Source of the DNA: Lachnospiraceae bacterium | Lineage (GTDB): Bacteria > Bacillota > Clostridia > Lachnospirales > Lachnospiraceae | Reading direction: 5' to 3' | Assembly (NCBI GenBank): GCA_003453515.1 | Contig: DMLD01000006.1 | Coordinates: 1 to 21,512 of the forward strand | Length of the DNA stretch: 21,512 nt | Shown: positions 7,259 to 15,264 of the stretch, piece by piece | How the letters are laid out: the number at the start of each line of letters is the position of its first letter | Position numbering within the stretch: position 1 is the first letter of the stretch | Made by a program: the position numbers and the translations under genes | The notes under the pieces: model-generated | The model's database searches: none | The model's input: the letters and a program-made list of their open reading frames with translations, nothing else | What the model was told of the DNA's origin: nothing

Positions 7259-9099
7259 AACAGGAGAGAAATGATATAAGAAATATAGCGATCATCGCGC
7301 ACGTGGATCATGGAAAGACAACACTTGTGGATGAGCTTTTGAAGCAGAGCGGCGTGTTTTCGGAGCACGAGGAGGTCAGGGAGCGAGTGATGGACTCCGA
7401 CGATATCGAGAGGGAGAGGGGTATCACCATCCTTTCCAAGAATACCGCCGTGAGATACAAGGGAACCAAGATAAATATCATAGATACGCCGGGACACGCG
7501 GATTTCGGCGGCGAGGTGGAACGTGTTTTAAAGATGGTGAACGGCGTCGTGCTGGTGGTGGACGCCTTCGAGGGAGCCATGCCCCAGACCAAATTTGTCC
7601 TGAAAAAGGCATTGGAGCTCTCGCTTCCCGTTGTGGTATGCGTAAACAAGATAGACCGTGATGAAGCGAGACCCGAGGAGGTCGTAGACGAGGTGCTGGA
7701 GCTTTTTATCGATCTGGACGCCGATGAAGCACAGCTTGATTGTCCGTTCATATTTGCCTCGGCAAAGGAGGGCTCTGCCTACAAGACCATGGAGGACGCG
7801 GCAAAGGGCAACGGCGACATGCGTCCGCTTTTCGACGCGATCATAGATTACATACCCGCGCCGACGGGTGATCCCGATGCCGGATGTCAGGTGCTTATAT
7901 CAACGATCGACTACAATGAATATGTGGGTCGTATAGGCATAGGCAAGGTCGACAACGGAGTCATAAGGGTCGGTCAGGAAGCAGTGATAGTCAATCATCA
8001 TGATCCCGACAAGCACGAATCCGTGAAGATATCCAAGCTTTATGTATTTGAGGGACTTGACAGGGTCGAGGTAGGTGAGGCAGGGATAGGAGAGGTCGTA
8101 GCCATATCCGGTATCTCTGACATACATATAGGCGATACCCTGTGCAGTCCGGAGGATCCCTCTCCCATACCGTTTCAAAAGATATCCGAGCCCACTATCG
8201 CGATGAATTTTTTGGTGAACGATTCACCGCTTGCCGGAACAGAGGGAGAATATGTGACCTCGAGACATCTGCGTGACAGGCTGTACAGGATGCTGAATAC
8301 TGATGTTTCGCTGAGGGTCGAGGATACCGATACGACCGAGATGTTCAAGGTGTCGGGAAGAGGCGAGCTGCATTTGTCGGTGCTTATCGAAAACATGCGC
8401 CGTGAGGGCTACGAGTTCGCTGTCTCAAAGCCCGAGGTCCTGTACAGGGATATAGACGGTGTCAAATCGGAGCCCATGGAGAAGGCTATCGTGGATGTGC
8501 CGGAGGAAAGCTCGGGAACTGTCATCGACAAGCTTTCCCAGAGAAAGGGTGAGCTGCAGAACATGTTTCCGCTGGACTCGGTCACTACAAGGCTTGAATT
8601 CCTGATACCGTCAAGGGGACTGATAGGCTACAGAAGCGAGTTTATGACCGATACCAAGGGAAACGGAGTGATCAACACGGAGTTTGTCGGATACGGTCCG
8701 TACAAGGGTGACATACCCTACAGGAGCCGCGGGTCGCTGATCGCGTTTGAGGCGGGTGAGACCATCACCTACGGGCTTTACAACGCGCAGGAAAGAGGAA
8801 CGCTTTTTGTCGGACCGGGGCAGAAGGTGTACGGCGGAATGGTAGTCGGTGAGCACGCAAAGTTTGACGACATAGAGGTCAACGTCTGCAAGAAGAAAAA
8901 TCTCACCAACACCCGCTCATCCGGTGCGGATGAGGCGTTGAGGCTGACACCGCCGAGAGAGCTCTCGCTGGAGCAGGCGCTCGACTATATCGATACGGAT
9001 GAGCTATTGGAGGTAACGCCCGACAATCTCAGGATACGCAAGAAGATACTCGACAATACAGAGAGATACAGGGCGAAGAGAGCAGGAAAGTCGGATTGA
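7255..9099 (+). CDS. typA: Translational GTPase TypA/BipA
   Basis: A ribosome-associated GTPase of the EF-G class, involved in 50S assembly and in stress or cold adaptation in bacteria studied. The 614 residues match the family's usual length. GTPase motifs are all present: AHVDHGKTT (G1, 15-23), RGITI (G2, 55-59), DTPGHADF (G3, 77-84), NKID (G4, 131-134) and SAK (G5), followed by the beta-barrel, EF-G-like domains and the TypA-specific C-terminal domain with the GLIGYRSEF segment. The ATG overlaps the stop of the dehydratase gene (ATGA), with GGAGAAGG just upstream, so it appears translationally coupled to a polysaccharide gene. This is an unusual site for a housekeeping gene. In E. coli, BipA has been linked to capsule expression, so a functional connection is conceivable but unproved here. 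Confidence 0.96.
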   Translation: MKQERNDIRNIAIIAHVDHGKTTLVDELLKQSGVFSEHEEVRERVMDSDDIERERGITILSKNTAVRYKGTKINIIDTPGHADFGGEVERVLKMVNGVVLVVDAFEGAMPQTKFVLKKALELSLPVVVCVNKIDRDEARPEEVVDEVLELFIDLDADEAQLDCPFIFASAKEGSAYKTMEDAAKGNGDMRPLFDAIIDYIPAPTGDPDAGCQVLISTIDYNEYVGRIGIGKVDNGVIRVGQEAVIVNHHDPDKHESVKISKLYVFEGLDRVEVGEAGIGEVVAISGISDIHIGDTLCSPEDPSPIPFQKISEPTIAMNFLVNDSPLAGTEGEYVTSRHLRDRLYRMLNTDVSLRVEDTDTTEMFKVSGRGELHLSVLIENMRREGYEFAVSKPEVLYRDIDGVKSEPMEKAIVDVPEESSGTVIDKLSQRKGELQNMFPLDSVTTRLEFLIPSRGLIGYRSEFMTDTKGNGVINTEFVGYGPYKGDIPYRSRGSLIAFEAGETITYGLYNAQERGTLFVGPGQKVYGGMVVGEHAKFDDIEVNVCKKKNLTNTRSSGADEALRLTPPRELSLEQALDYIDTDELLEVTPDNLRIRKKILDNTERYRAKRAGKSD

Positions 9100-9103
9100 G
9101 AAT

Positions 9104-10474
9104 ATGAACGATACCGTAAGGTCAAAAACAGGCTTTGGCTTGGGCGGGTATATCTACAGGATAGTACTGATACTCGCCGGATGGGTTTTATTTGCCCTCA
9201 GGGATCCGACCACGATCATATGGCTTTTAGGCGTTACGCTTCTCGGATACGGCGTCGGTACCATGCTGGAGAGCACCTCCGAGAGAAGGCTTGCCTTGGG
9301 GCTTGGCGCAGGTGCCATAGTTTTTTTGCTCGTATTTTTTAAATACGGTGATCTGGTGACGGGCAGAGCCTTTGTCATACCGCTTGGGCTGTCCTACTAT
9401 TCACTTATGGTGATAGGCTATCTTGTGGATGTATACCGCGGAGATATCGCGGCAGAGAAAAACATTGTGATATTTGCATTGTATGTGGGCTTTTTCCCGC
9501 AGACAACGGCAGGTCCCATAGGGAGAGCGGGTAAGCTGCTTGATAGGTACAGGGGCAGGATAAGTGTTAGCGTGCACGATATCAAGGTGGCATTTTTCAT
9601 GATCATCCTGGGTGTTTTTGAAAAATGGGTGCTTGCCGACAACTTAAAAACAGTAGTTGACGGAATCATGGCAGGTGAGCACGGAGGGCTGTCGGTCATA
9701 GTCGGGTTCTTTATCTATTCGCTGGTCATTTATCATGATTTTGCGGGGTACTCGCTGATAGCGATCGGACTTGCAAGACTCCTTGGGATAAGGTTTGAGG
9801 ACAACTTTCACGCTCCGTACCTGTCGGGAAGCATAAGGGAATTTTGGAGAAGATGGCATATATCACTTTCCTCATGGTTTAGGGATTATCTGTATATACC
9901 GCTCGGAGGAAGCCGCTGCTCTTCGTGGAGAAGGGATCTGAACACGCTCATCATTTTTATACTAAGCGGAGCGTGGCACGGAAGCGCCATAGGCTTTTGG
10001 ATATGGGGAGCACTGCACGGGCTTTATCTGGTGATAGAAAACCATATGAGACCCTTGGCAAAGGCGCTTGGAAAAAGGTGCGGTGCATTTTTAAAAATAA
10101 CAGGGCATACGATCTCGAGGCTGATCGTTTTTGTACTGGTATCACTTGCATGGGTCCCGTTTTATGCGGGGGATGTGTGCAAGACGTTCAGGCTGTACGG
10201 ACGGATGCTTGAGAGCTCCGACGGGTTTGCAGCCGATCTGCTGAACGGATTCGGCATGCGCCGTGAGACGTGGCTTGTAGTAGGTGCCGGGCTTTTGGTA
10301 TTTTTTATAATTAGCATTGTTTCGGAACGTATGGAATACAGATTCTATGAGTGGATGGGAGAGCACGGGATCTGTATATGGATCATCGGGATAGTGTTTT
10401 ACACACTGCTTCTCATGGTGGGAGCATACGGACAGGCGTACGATGCGTCAAACTTTATATACGGCGGCTTCTAG
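9104..10474 (+). CDS. MBOAT family O-acyltransferase (AlgI/DltB-like)
   Basis: Probably passes acyl groups (acetyl or other) across the membrane for O-acylation of the exported polymer. The 456-residue protein has about ten hydrophobic segments. Signature regions are FFPQTTAGPIGR (130-141), EFWRRWHISLSSWFRDYL (246-263) followed by YIPLGG (264-269), and LSGAWHGSAIGFWIWG (287-302), where His292 corresponds to the invariant MBOAT histidine. The first ATG lies 4 nt after the typA stop, with only a weak binding site (AGGAAAG, about 13 nt away), so its translation may depend on read-through from typA. It is followed by an SGNH-type gene, the usual arrangement in which MBOAT delivers the acyl group and an extracytoplasmic SGNH protein finishes the transfer. 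The acyl donor and acceptor are unknown; teichoic-acid D-alanylation is less likely because no dltA or dltC is seen. Confidence 0.9.
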   Translation: MNDTVRSKTGFGLGGYIYRIVLILAGWVLFALRDPTTIIWLLGVTLLGYGVGTMLESTSERRLALGLGAGAIVFLLVFFKYGDLVTGRAFVIPLGLSYYSLMVIGYLVDVYRGDIAAEKNIVIFALYVGFFPQTTAGPIGRAGKLLDRYRGRISVSVHDIKVAFFMIILGVFEKWVLADNLKTVVDGIMAGEHGGLSVIVGFFIYSLVIYHDFAGYSLIAIGLARLLGIRFEDNFHAPYLSGSIREFWRRWHISLSSWFRDYLYIPLGGSRCSSWRRDLNTLIIFILSGAWHGSAIGFWIWGALHGLYLVIENHMRPLAKALGKRCGAFLKITGHTISRLIVFVLVSLAWVPFYAGDVCKTFRLYGRMLESSDGFAADLLNGFGMRRETWLVVGAGLLVFFIISIVSERMEYRFYEWMGEHGICIWIIGIVFYTLLLMVGAYGQAYDASNFIYGGF

Positions 10475-10524
10475 TATGACGGAAACTCCGGCTGACCGGC
10501 GCGCCGTAAAAAGGGAGAGAAACT

Positions 10525-11619
10525 ATGAAGGATAAGATAAAAAAACGCCTGTTGTTGCTGACCGGTATCATAAGCTTTGTCCTGTGCGCTCTGTGGATCA
10601 CGGACAGGCTTACCACGGTGTGCATAACCTATACCTCAAAGGCTGACAAGATAGAGAAGACTCTTTACAGGGACGACCCGGAGATGGATGAGGTGGAGGT
10701 GTGCCTGATCGGAGGGAGCCATGGCATCAACGCGTTCAATCCCAATATACTCTGGGAGAGCGCAGGGCTTCATTCGTATAACTATTGCTATGCGGGAGAG
10801 ACGATAGCCCTTTCGAAGGTGTATCTTGAGGAGCTCTATAAGAAGCACGACTTTGAGCTTGTTGTGCTGGAGCCCTATTATGCGGGGATAAACGACAAGT
10901 ATTTTGGCGAGAAGGATTACGCCTATGATGTGCTGAACAAGATGCATTTTTCCTTTGGAAAAATGGATTATATAAACGATCATGTGAGTGAAGAGGTCAG
11001 GAAAAATTATTGGTTTCCGCTCAGGTACTATCACTCGAGATGGTGCGATCTGACTGATGAGGACAAGGAGAGGAAGCCCGACATATCCGATGACTGGAAG
11101 CTCGGACAGGATCACCACTTTGAGGTAAATGACGGGAACGAGGTCTCGTTTTTGCCGTGGGCGGATGACGGGACAGACTGCGAGCTTGCCGCAGGCATAG
11201 AGAAGGATCTTTGCGAGTTTATAGAGCTTGCGAAGTCGCACGGCTCCAAGGTGCTGCTCGCTGATCTGCCGAGAAGGATGAACGATTCGCTTTTTCCTGC
11301 AAAATGGTTGAAAAACGAGTACGCAGTGCTTAACAGAGTCAAAAAAATTGCCGCAAGGTATGATGTGGATGTGCTCTCGTATGATGATGCGGGATTGACT
11401 GAGATCGGCTTTGACCCGGCGATCCATATGTATAATAAAGGACATATGAACCTGTTGGGATCGGAGGTCTACTCGAGGGAGCTCGGAAGGTACATCACAT
11501 CGCATATGGATGTAAGCGTGCATAAAAGGGATGCTTCGGATATATGGGAGGGGTATCTTAGCCAATACAAGCTTAAGACAGCGGATGCAGAGTGCAGACA
11601 GAAGGGAAACGTAGGATGA
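10525..11619 (+). CDS. Membrane-anchored SGNH-hydrolase-like protein, predicted acyltransferase partner
   Basis: A 364-residue protein with one N-terminal membrane segment (about 9-27) after a lysine-rich start, so the rest probably lies outside the membrane. LIGGSHGINAFNP (61-73) resembles the block I serine motif of the AlgJ/AlgX/DltD-like SGNH group, with Ser65 as candidate nucleophile. Near the C-terminus NKGHMNLLGSE (304-314) aligns with the block V Asp-x-x-His motif, but Asn304 stands where Asp is usual; His307 is kept. It directly follows the MBOAT gene, which supports a role in acylating the polymer. The ATG has GGGAG 7 nt upstream. Its stop overlaps the next start as ATGA. The overall family is recognised from motifs and context only, and the activity is inferred. 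Confidence 0.7.
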   Translation: MKDKIKKRLLLLTGIISFVLCALWITDRLTTVCITYTSKADKIEKTLYRDDPEMDEVEVCLIGGSHGINAFNPNILWESAGLHSYNYCYAGETIALSKVYLEELYKKHDFELVVLEPYYAGINDKYFGEKDYAYDVLNKMHFSFGKMDYINDHVSEEVRKNYWFPLRYYHSRWCDLTDEDKERKPDISDDWKLGQDHHFEVNDGNEVSFLPWADDGTDCELAAGIEKDLCEFIELAKSHGSKVLLADLPRRMNDSLFPAKWLKNEYAVLNRVKKIAARYDVDVLSYDDAGLTEIGFDPAIHMYNKGHMNLLGSEVYSRELGRYITSHMDVSVHKRDASDIWEGYLSQYKLKTADAECRQKGNVG

Positions 11620-14600
11620 ATCAGAGAAAAGCGGGGGCGTTGTTATCATATGTATATCTGGCACTGACCTTTGGTGTCGGTCTATTTTATACGCCCTTTG
11701 CCCTGTATTGCCTCGGCACCGAAGAGTACGGTGTTTTCTCCCTGGCGGTAGGTATCATATCGTTTATGACGATACTCGATATGGGCTTTAACCAGACCAT
11801 GATAAGATACGTGGCGAGGTATCAGGCGCTCGGAGACAAGGAGGGGGAGCAAAGACTCAATGGTATGTTTTTGATCCTCTACAGTCTGATAGCTCTGGTT
11901 GCTCTCGTGATAGGAGTAGTGCTTTCATTTTTCATAGAGGATATATTCTCGGGAACGATGACGACAGGCCTTACCGAGTGGGAGGCTATGGAGCTAAAGA
12001 TCATATTCTTGATCCTTTTGATAAATCTTGTGGGCTCGTTTCCGCTTGGCATATACACCGCAATTTTGAATGCGAATGAAGGCTTCGTGGTGCTCAAGGG
12101 GGTAAATATAATCACGTTTATCCTGACCTACGGAGGTATGACCATAGCGCTTTTGTGCGGAAGAGGCGCTATAGTCATGGCGATCATAACCACATCGGTA
12201 TCTCTCGTTCTTAAGTTTATTCAGGGAATATATGTGCAGATCAAATATCGTCCCAAATTCAGGATACGGGGTTGGGATAAAAAGCTTTTCAAAGAGATAT
12301 TTGTATTCTCGTTTTTTATATTTTTAAATATAGTGATCGATCAGCTCTATGCCAATACAGACAAGATAATACTGGGTATAGTGCAAAGCTCGGTCATGGT
12401 CTCTATTTACACTATAGGAGTACAGTTTTCATCGTATTTCGAGCAGTTTTCAACCTCGATCAGCGGTGTGTTTTTGCCGAGGATAACTAAGCTTGCCACA
12501 GACGGTGATATGAAGGAGATATCAAAGATATTTGTCAGGATAGGCAGGATACAGTTCTTGCTTTTGGGATGTCTCATGAGCGGATTTATCGTGCTTGGAC
12601 AGATGTTTTTGGATATCTGGGTCGGACACCGCGATATGGTTTTGGGGGATCACGGAGTGAGCGATGCCTATGTGATAGCTCTGGTCGTGATCATACCCGC
12701 AATCATCCCTCTTTCTCAAAATATCGGTATCTCCGTGATCAGAGCCCTGAACCGTCACAGGTTCAGATCGCTCGTGTATTTTGTAATAGCGGTCATAAAT
12801 GTCGGGCTTTCCGTCCCGCTTGCAATGTACTTTGGAGGCATAGGAGCGGCGTGCGCGACGGGCTTCGGGACTATACTCGGGCAGATCATCACGATGAACT
12901 GGTTTTATTACAAAAAAATAGGTCTGGACATACCGGCATACTGGCGCGAGGTGGCAAAGCTGGTGGCGGTCATGGTTCCGGTCGGGTTCATAGGCTTCGG
13001 GATGCATATGCTTCCGTTTTGGTCATACATCACGGCATGGGGAGGCTGGCTTTCATTTTTATTGCAGGGGTTATGCTTTGTATGTATATTCTTTGCGGCA
13101 GGCTGGCTTTTCATGTTTAACGACTATGAGAAGGAGCTGCTCGGAGGGATATTCAGGACGCTGGTAAGGCTGGTGCTTAAGGTAATTCCGATGAGAAATG
13201 ATGTGATGTTTGAGTCACACCCTGATTTTTCAGATAATTCCGGAGCGGTGTATGAGGAGCTTTTGAGGCGGAAGTACAATGTCGACCACAGGATATACTG
13301 GTGTGTCCACGATACACAGAAGCTGCCTGCTACCGACGGGACTGACGGGAAGGCTGCGGACGGATCAGGGTCTCTCATCTCATCGCTTCCGCCAAATGTC
13401 CATGTTGTTTATAAAAGCAATAAGGGGATCATGTCGGTACTGAAAAGGCTTGTCGCCATATCAAGGTGTCGGTTTATAATTGATTCCAACTCATACATAC
13501 ACAAGGTGCGAAGGGGGCAGATCCGTCTGCACTTAGGACACGGTATGCCGATCAAGCTTTTGCCGGAGTACACCAATTATCGGGAGATAGGTGAATGTGA
13601 CGGATATGTCACCTGCGGACTGTACTGGAGTGAGATATACAACGGATATGCGCATATACCGTCTGAGATACTGCTCCCCATAGGCTATCCGAGAAATGAT
13701 GTACTGGTAGAGGATTCAAGGGCAAACAAAAGACTTAAGGCTGTCAGAGAAGCACAGAGGCTTAAGGCAAAAAGAAAAAAGGCAATGGACGCTAAGGCGT
13801 GGAGAGAGCTTAGCTCCGAGGAGAAGATGGCTCTTAAGGAAAGCGAGCACGGATTTTTCTGGCATTTGAACGAGAGAGAAAGCTTCATTATATGGATGCC
13901 TACCTACAGGCAGCATAAAAATGACGTCGGCAATCGCGACAGGCTGCAAAAGGCGTATAAAAAGTCAGTTGATGACGGACGCTGGGAGCTGCTTGCCATG
14001 GAGGCGCTTAAGGAGAAAAATAAACCGGTGATGCCTTTTGGGATGCCGGAGATACACGATACCGACGAGCTCAAAAAGCTGGACAAGCTGCTTGGAGACG
14101 CGGGCATCAAGCTTTATTTCAGACCGCACCCCGCACAGGATCTCTACTACGTATCGCAGGTAGAGCTTGAAAATGTGCGTATAGCAAATGATGATTTCCT
14201 AAGAAGATGCGAGGTCAGCCTGTATGAGCTGTTGGAGAGTTCTGAGGCTCTCATCACGGATTATTCATCGGTATATTTTGACTATCTGCTGACGAGGAAG
14301 CCGATAGGACTGACGCTTGGCGACAGGGGGGTATTTTTCAGGGAATGTATATGCTGCTTCGACGATCTGTACGAGGAACTCGGCGGCTTCAAGATAGACA
14401 GCTTTGATGATGTGTGTGAGTTCGTACTGGGGATCGGTGAGCTAAAAGCCGGGAAATCATCAGGCAGCGGTCAGGATGACACGAAAAAGCCGATCGAGGT
14501 AAGGCTGGGGCTAAGTCAGACAGCCGAATCGGTGAAGTGGTATCATGATGTGAGGGACGGATCGTCCACTGATAAGGTCATAGACTGGCTGATCGATCAC

Positions 14601-14645
14601 GGGATGCCGGTCGGGGAATATGGAGTGAAGAGTGACGATGAATGA
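11616..14645 (+). CDS. Fusion of Wzx-type polysaccharide flippase and CDP-glycerol glycerophosphotransferase domain
   Basis: One uninterrupted 1009-residue frame joins two enzymes. Residues 1 to about 505 are a MOP/MATE-type flippase: many hydrophobic helices from about 8, with LDMGFNQTMIRYVARY (54-69) and NANEGFVVLKGVNI (152-165) typical of Wzx, which moves lipid-linked repeat units outward. From about 525 the chain resembles TagB/TagF enzymes, which transfer glycerol phosphate from CDP-glycerol: HGMPIK (642-647), GYPRND (690-695), WMPTYR (760-765), FRPHP (835-839) and LITDYSSVYFDYLL (879-892); His642 and His838 match the conserved catalytic-region histidines. A charged insertion of about 50 residues lies between GYPRND and WMPTYR. 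ATG 11616 has AAGGG 9 nt upstream and overlaps the SGNH stop; an upstream in-frame GTG at 11592 is less likely. The modified substrate is presumably the same lipid-linked glycan, by inference. Confidence 0.9.
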   Translation: MNQRKAGALLSYVYLALTFGVGLFYTPFALYCLGTEEYGVFSLAVGIISFMTILDMGFNQTMIRYVARYQALGDKEGEQRLNGMFLILYSLIALVALVIGVVLSFFIEDIFSGTMTTGLTEWEAMELKIIFLILLINLVGSFPLGIYTAILNANEGFVVLKGVNIITFILTYGGMTIALLCGRGAIVMAIITTSVSLVLKFIQGIYVQIKYRPKFRIRGWDKKLFKEIFVFSFFIFLNIVIDQLYANTDKIILGIVQSSVMVSIYTIGVQFSSYFEQFSTSISGVFLPRITKLATDGDMKEISKIFVRIGRIQFLLLGCLMSGFIVLGQMFLDIWVGHRDMVLGDHGVSDAYVIALVVIIPAIIPLSQNIGISVIRALNRHRFRSLVYFVIAVINVGLSVPLAMYFGGIGAACATGFGTILGQIITMNWFYYKKIGLDIPAYWREVAKLVAVMVPVGFIGFGMHMLPFWSYITAWGGWLSFLLQGLCFVCIFFAAGWLFMFNDYEKELLGGIFRTLVRLVLKVIPMRNDVMFESHPDFSDNSGAVYEELLRRKYNVDHRIYWCVHDTQKLPATDGTDGKAADGSGSLISSLPPNVHVVYKSNKGIMSVLKRLVAISRCRFIIDSNSYIHKVRRGQIRLHLGHGMPIKLLPEYTNYREIGECDGYVTCGLYWSEIYNGYAHIPSEILLPIGYPRNDVLVEDSRANKRLKAVREAQRLKAKRKKAMDAKAWRELSSEEKMALKESEHGFFWHLNERESFIIWMPTYRQHKNDVGNRDRLQKAYKKSVDDGRWELLAMEALKEKNKPVMPFGMPEIHDTDELKKLDKLLGDAGIKLYFRPHPAQDLYYVSQVELENVRIANDDFLRRCEVSLYELLESSEALITDYSSVYFDYLLTRKPIGLTLGDRGVFFRECICCFDDLYEELGGFKIDSFDDVCEFVLGIGELKAGKSSGSGQDDTKKPIEVRLGLSQTAESVKWYHDVRDGSSTDKVIDWLIDHGMPVGEYGVKSDDE

Positions 14646-15159
14646 GAACAGGCGTGATATATTTGACAGGCTGATGAGCCTGCCGGGGCTGAGGATATTT
14701 GAGCCCTTTTATCAAAGGCACAGAGAGGGGCTGCTCTATCTGTTTTTCGGAGCGACAACGACGCTTTTGAATCTGCTGCTAAGCGCCCTGTTTTGGTATG
14801 TTCTTAAGTGGGAGAGCTGGTATGTGGGGGGCTTTGCCATCGGGACATTTTTAGGGAACTTTATCTCGATCATAGTCGCGATGCTGTATGCCTATGTGAC
14901 AAACCGTATATGGGTGTTCAGGTCGAATGTGACCGGGGTAAGGGCTGTGATGGGAGAGCTTGCCAGGTTCGTCGCAGGCAGGCTTATCACTCTGGTTATC
15001 GAGATCGGAGGAGTGCAGTTGACTGTGATGCTTTTCCCGGGAGAAAGTGTCATACTTTTTATCGGAAAGCTGATAACACAGATCATAGTCATTCTGTTAA
15101 ACTTTATATTCAGCAAGGTTTACGTGTTTCGTGAGAAGTCAGACAAAGGGGTGTCATAA
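14638..15159 (+). CDS. GtrA family membrane protein
   Basis: GtrA-like proteins are small membrane proteins thought to move undecaprenyl-phosphate-linked monosaccharides across the membrane so that polymers can be side-chain glycosylated outside. The product has 173 residues with four predicted helices (about 31-57, 63-86, 108-133, 138-158). The family motifs are present: LFFGATTTLLNLLLS (35-49), FLGNFISIIVAMLYAYVTNR (71-90) followed by WVFRS, and the terminal NFIFSKVYVFR (155-165). The start is uncertain: ATG 14638 is given, but GTG 14632 has better spacing from GGAG at 14622. Either start overlaps the end of the fusion gene. No GtrB-like or GT-C transferase follows directly, so its partner may be one of the two family 2 enzymes upstream or lie elsewhere. 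Confidence 0.85.
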   Translation: MNENRRDIFDRLMSLPGLRIFEPFYQRHREGLLYLFFGATTTLLNLLLSALFWYVLKWESWYVGGFAIGTFLGNFISIIVAMLYAYVTNRIWVFRSNVTGVRAVMGELARFVAGRLITLVIEIGGVQLTVMLFPGESVILFIGKLITQIIVILLNFIFSKVYVFREKSDKGVS

Positions 15160-15264
15160 AAAGGACGAGAAAGTGACACAGGTGCGGAGTAATATAAATC
15201 ATGGAAATGTCCGATATATGTAGTGACGTTTTGTATCGTCGTGTCAGGAAGCGAGGTTACGGAT

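Noticed and set aside
10475..10524. GC-rich palindrome GGCGCGCC in the MBOAT-SGNH gap
   Set aside because: Only 8 bp, no T-run and no second copy nearby; probably chance.
10636..11664. Minus-strand open frame of 342 codons opposite the SGNH gene
   Set aside because: It mirrors a well-supported + strand gene with recognised motifs, has a His/Arg/Ile-rich composition typical of antisense shadows, and shows no family motif.
12569..13120. Second + strand frame of 183 codons inside the flippase half
   Set aside because: It is an alternative frame of a conserved membrane protein, Arg/His/Cys-rich, with no family resemblance.
15160..15264. Possible promoter before the Ig-like gene (TATAAA near 15193, TATATG near 15215)
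   Set aside because: No -35-like sequence lies at an acceptable distance from either; the region shows nothing else I can support.
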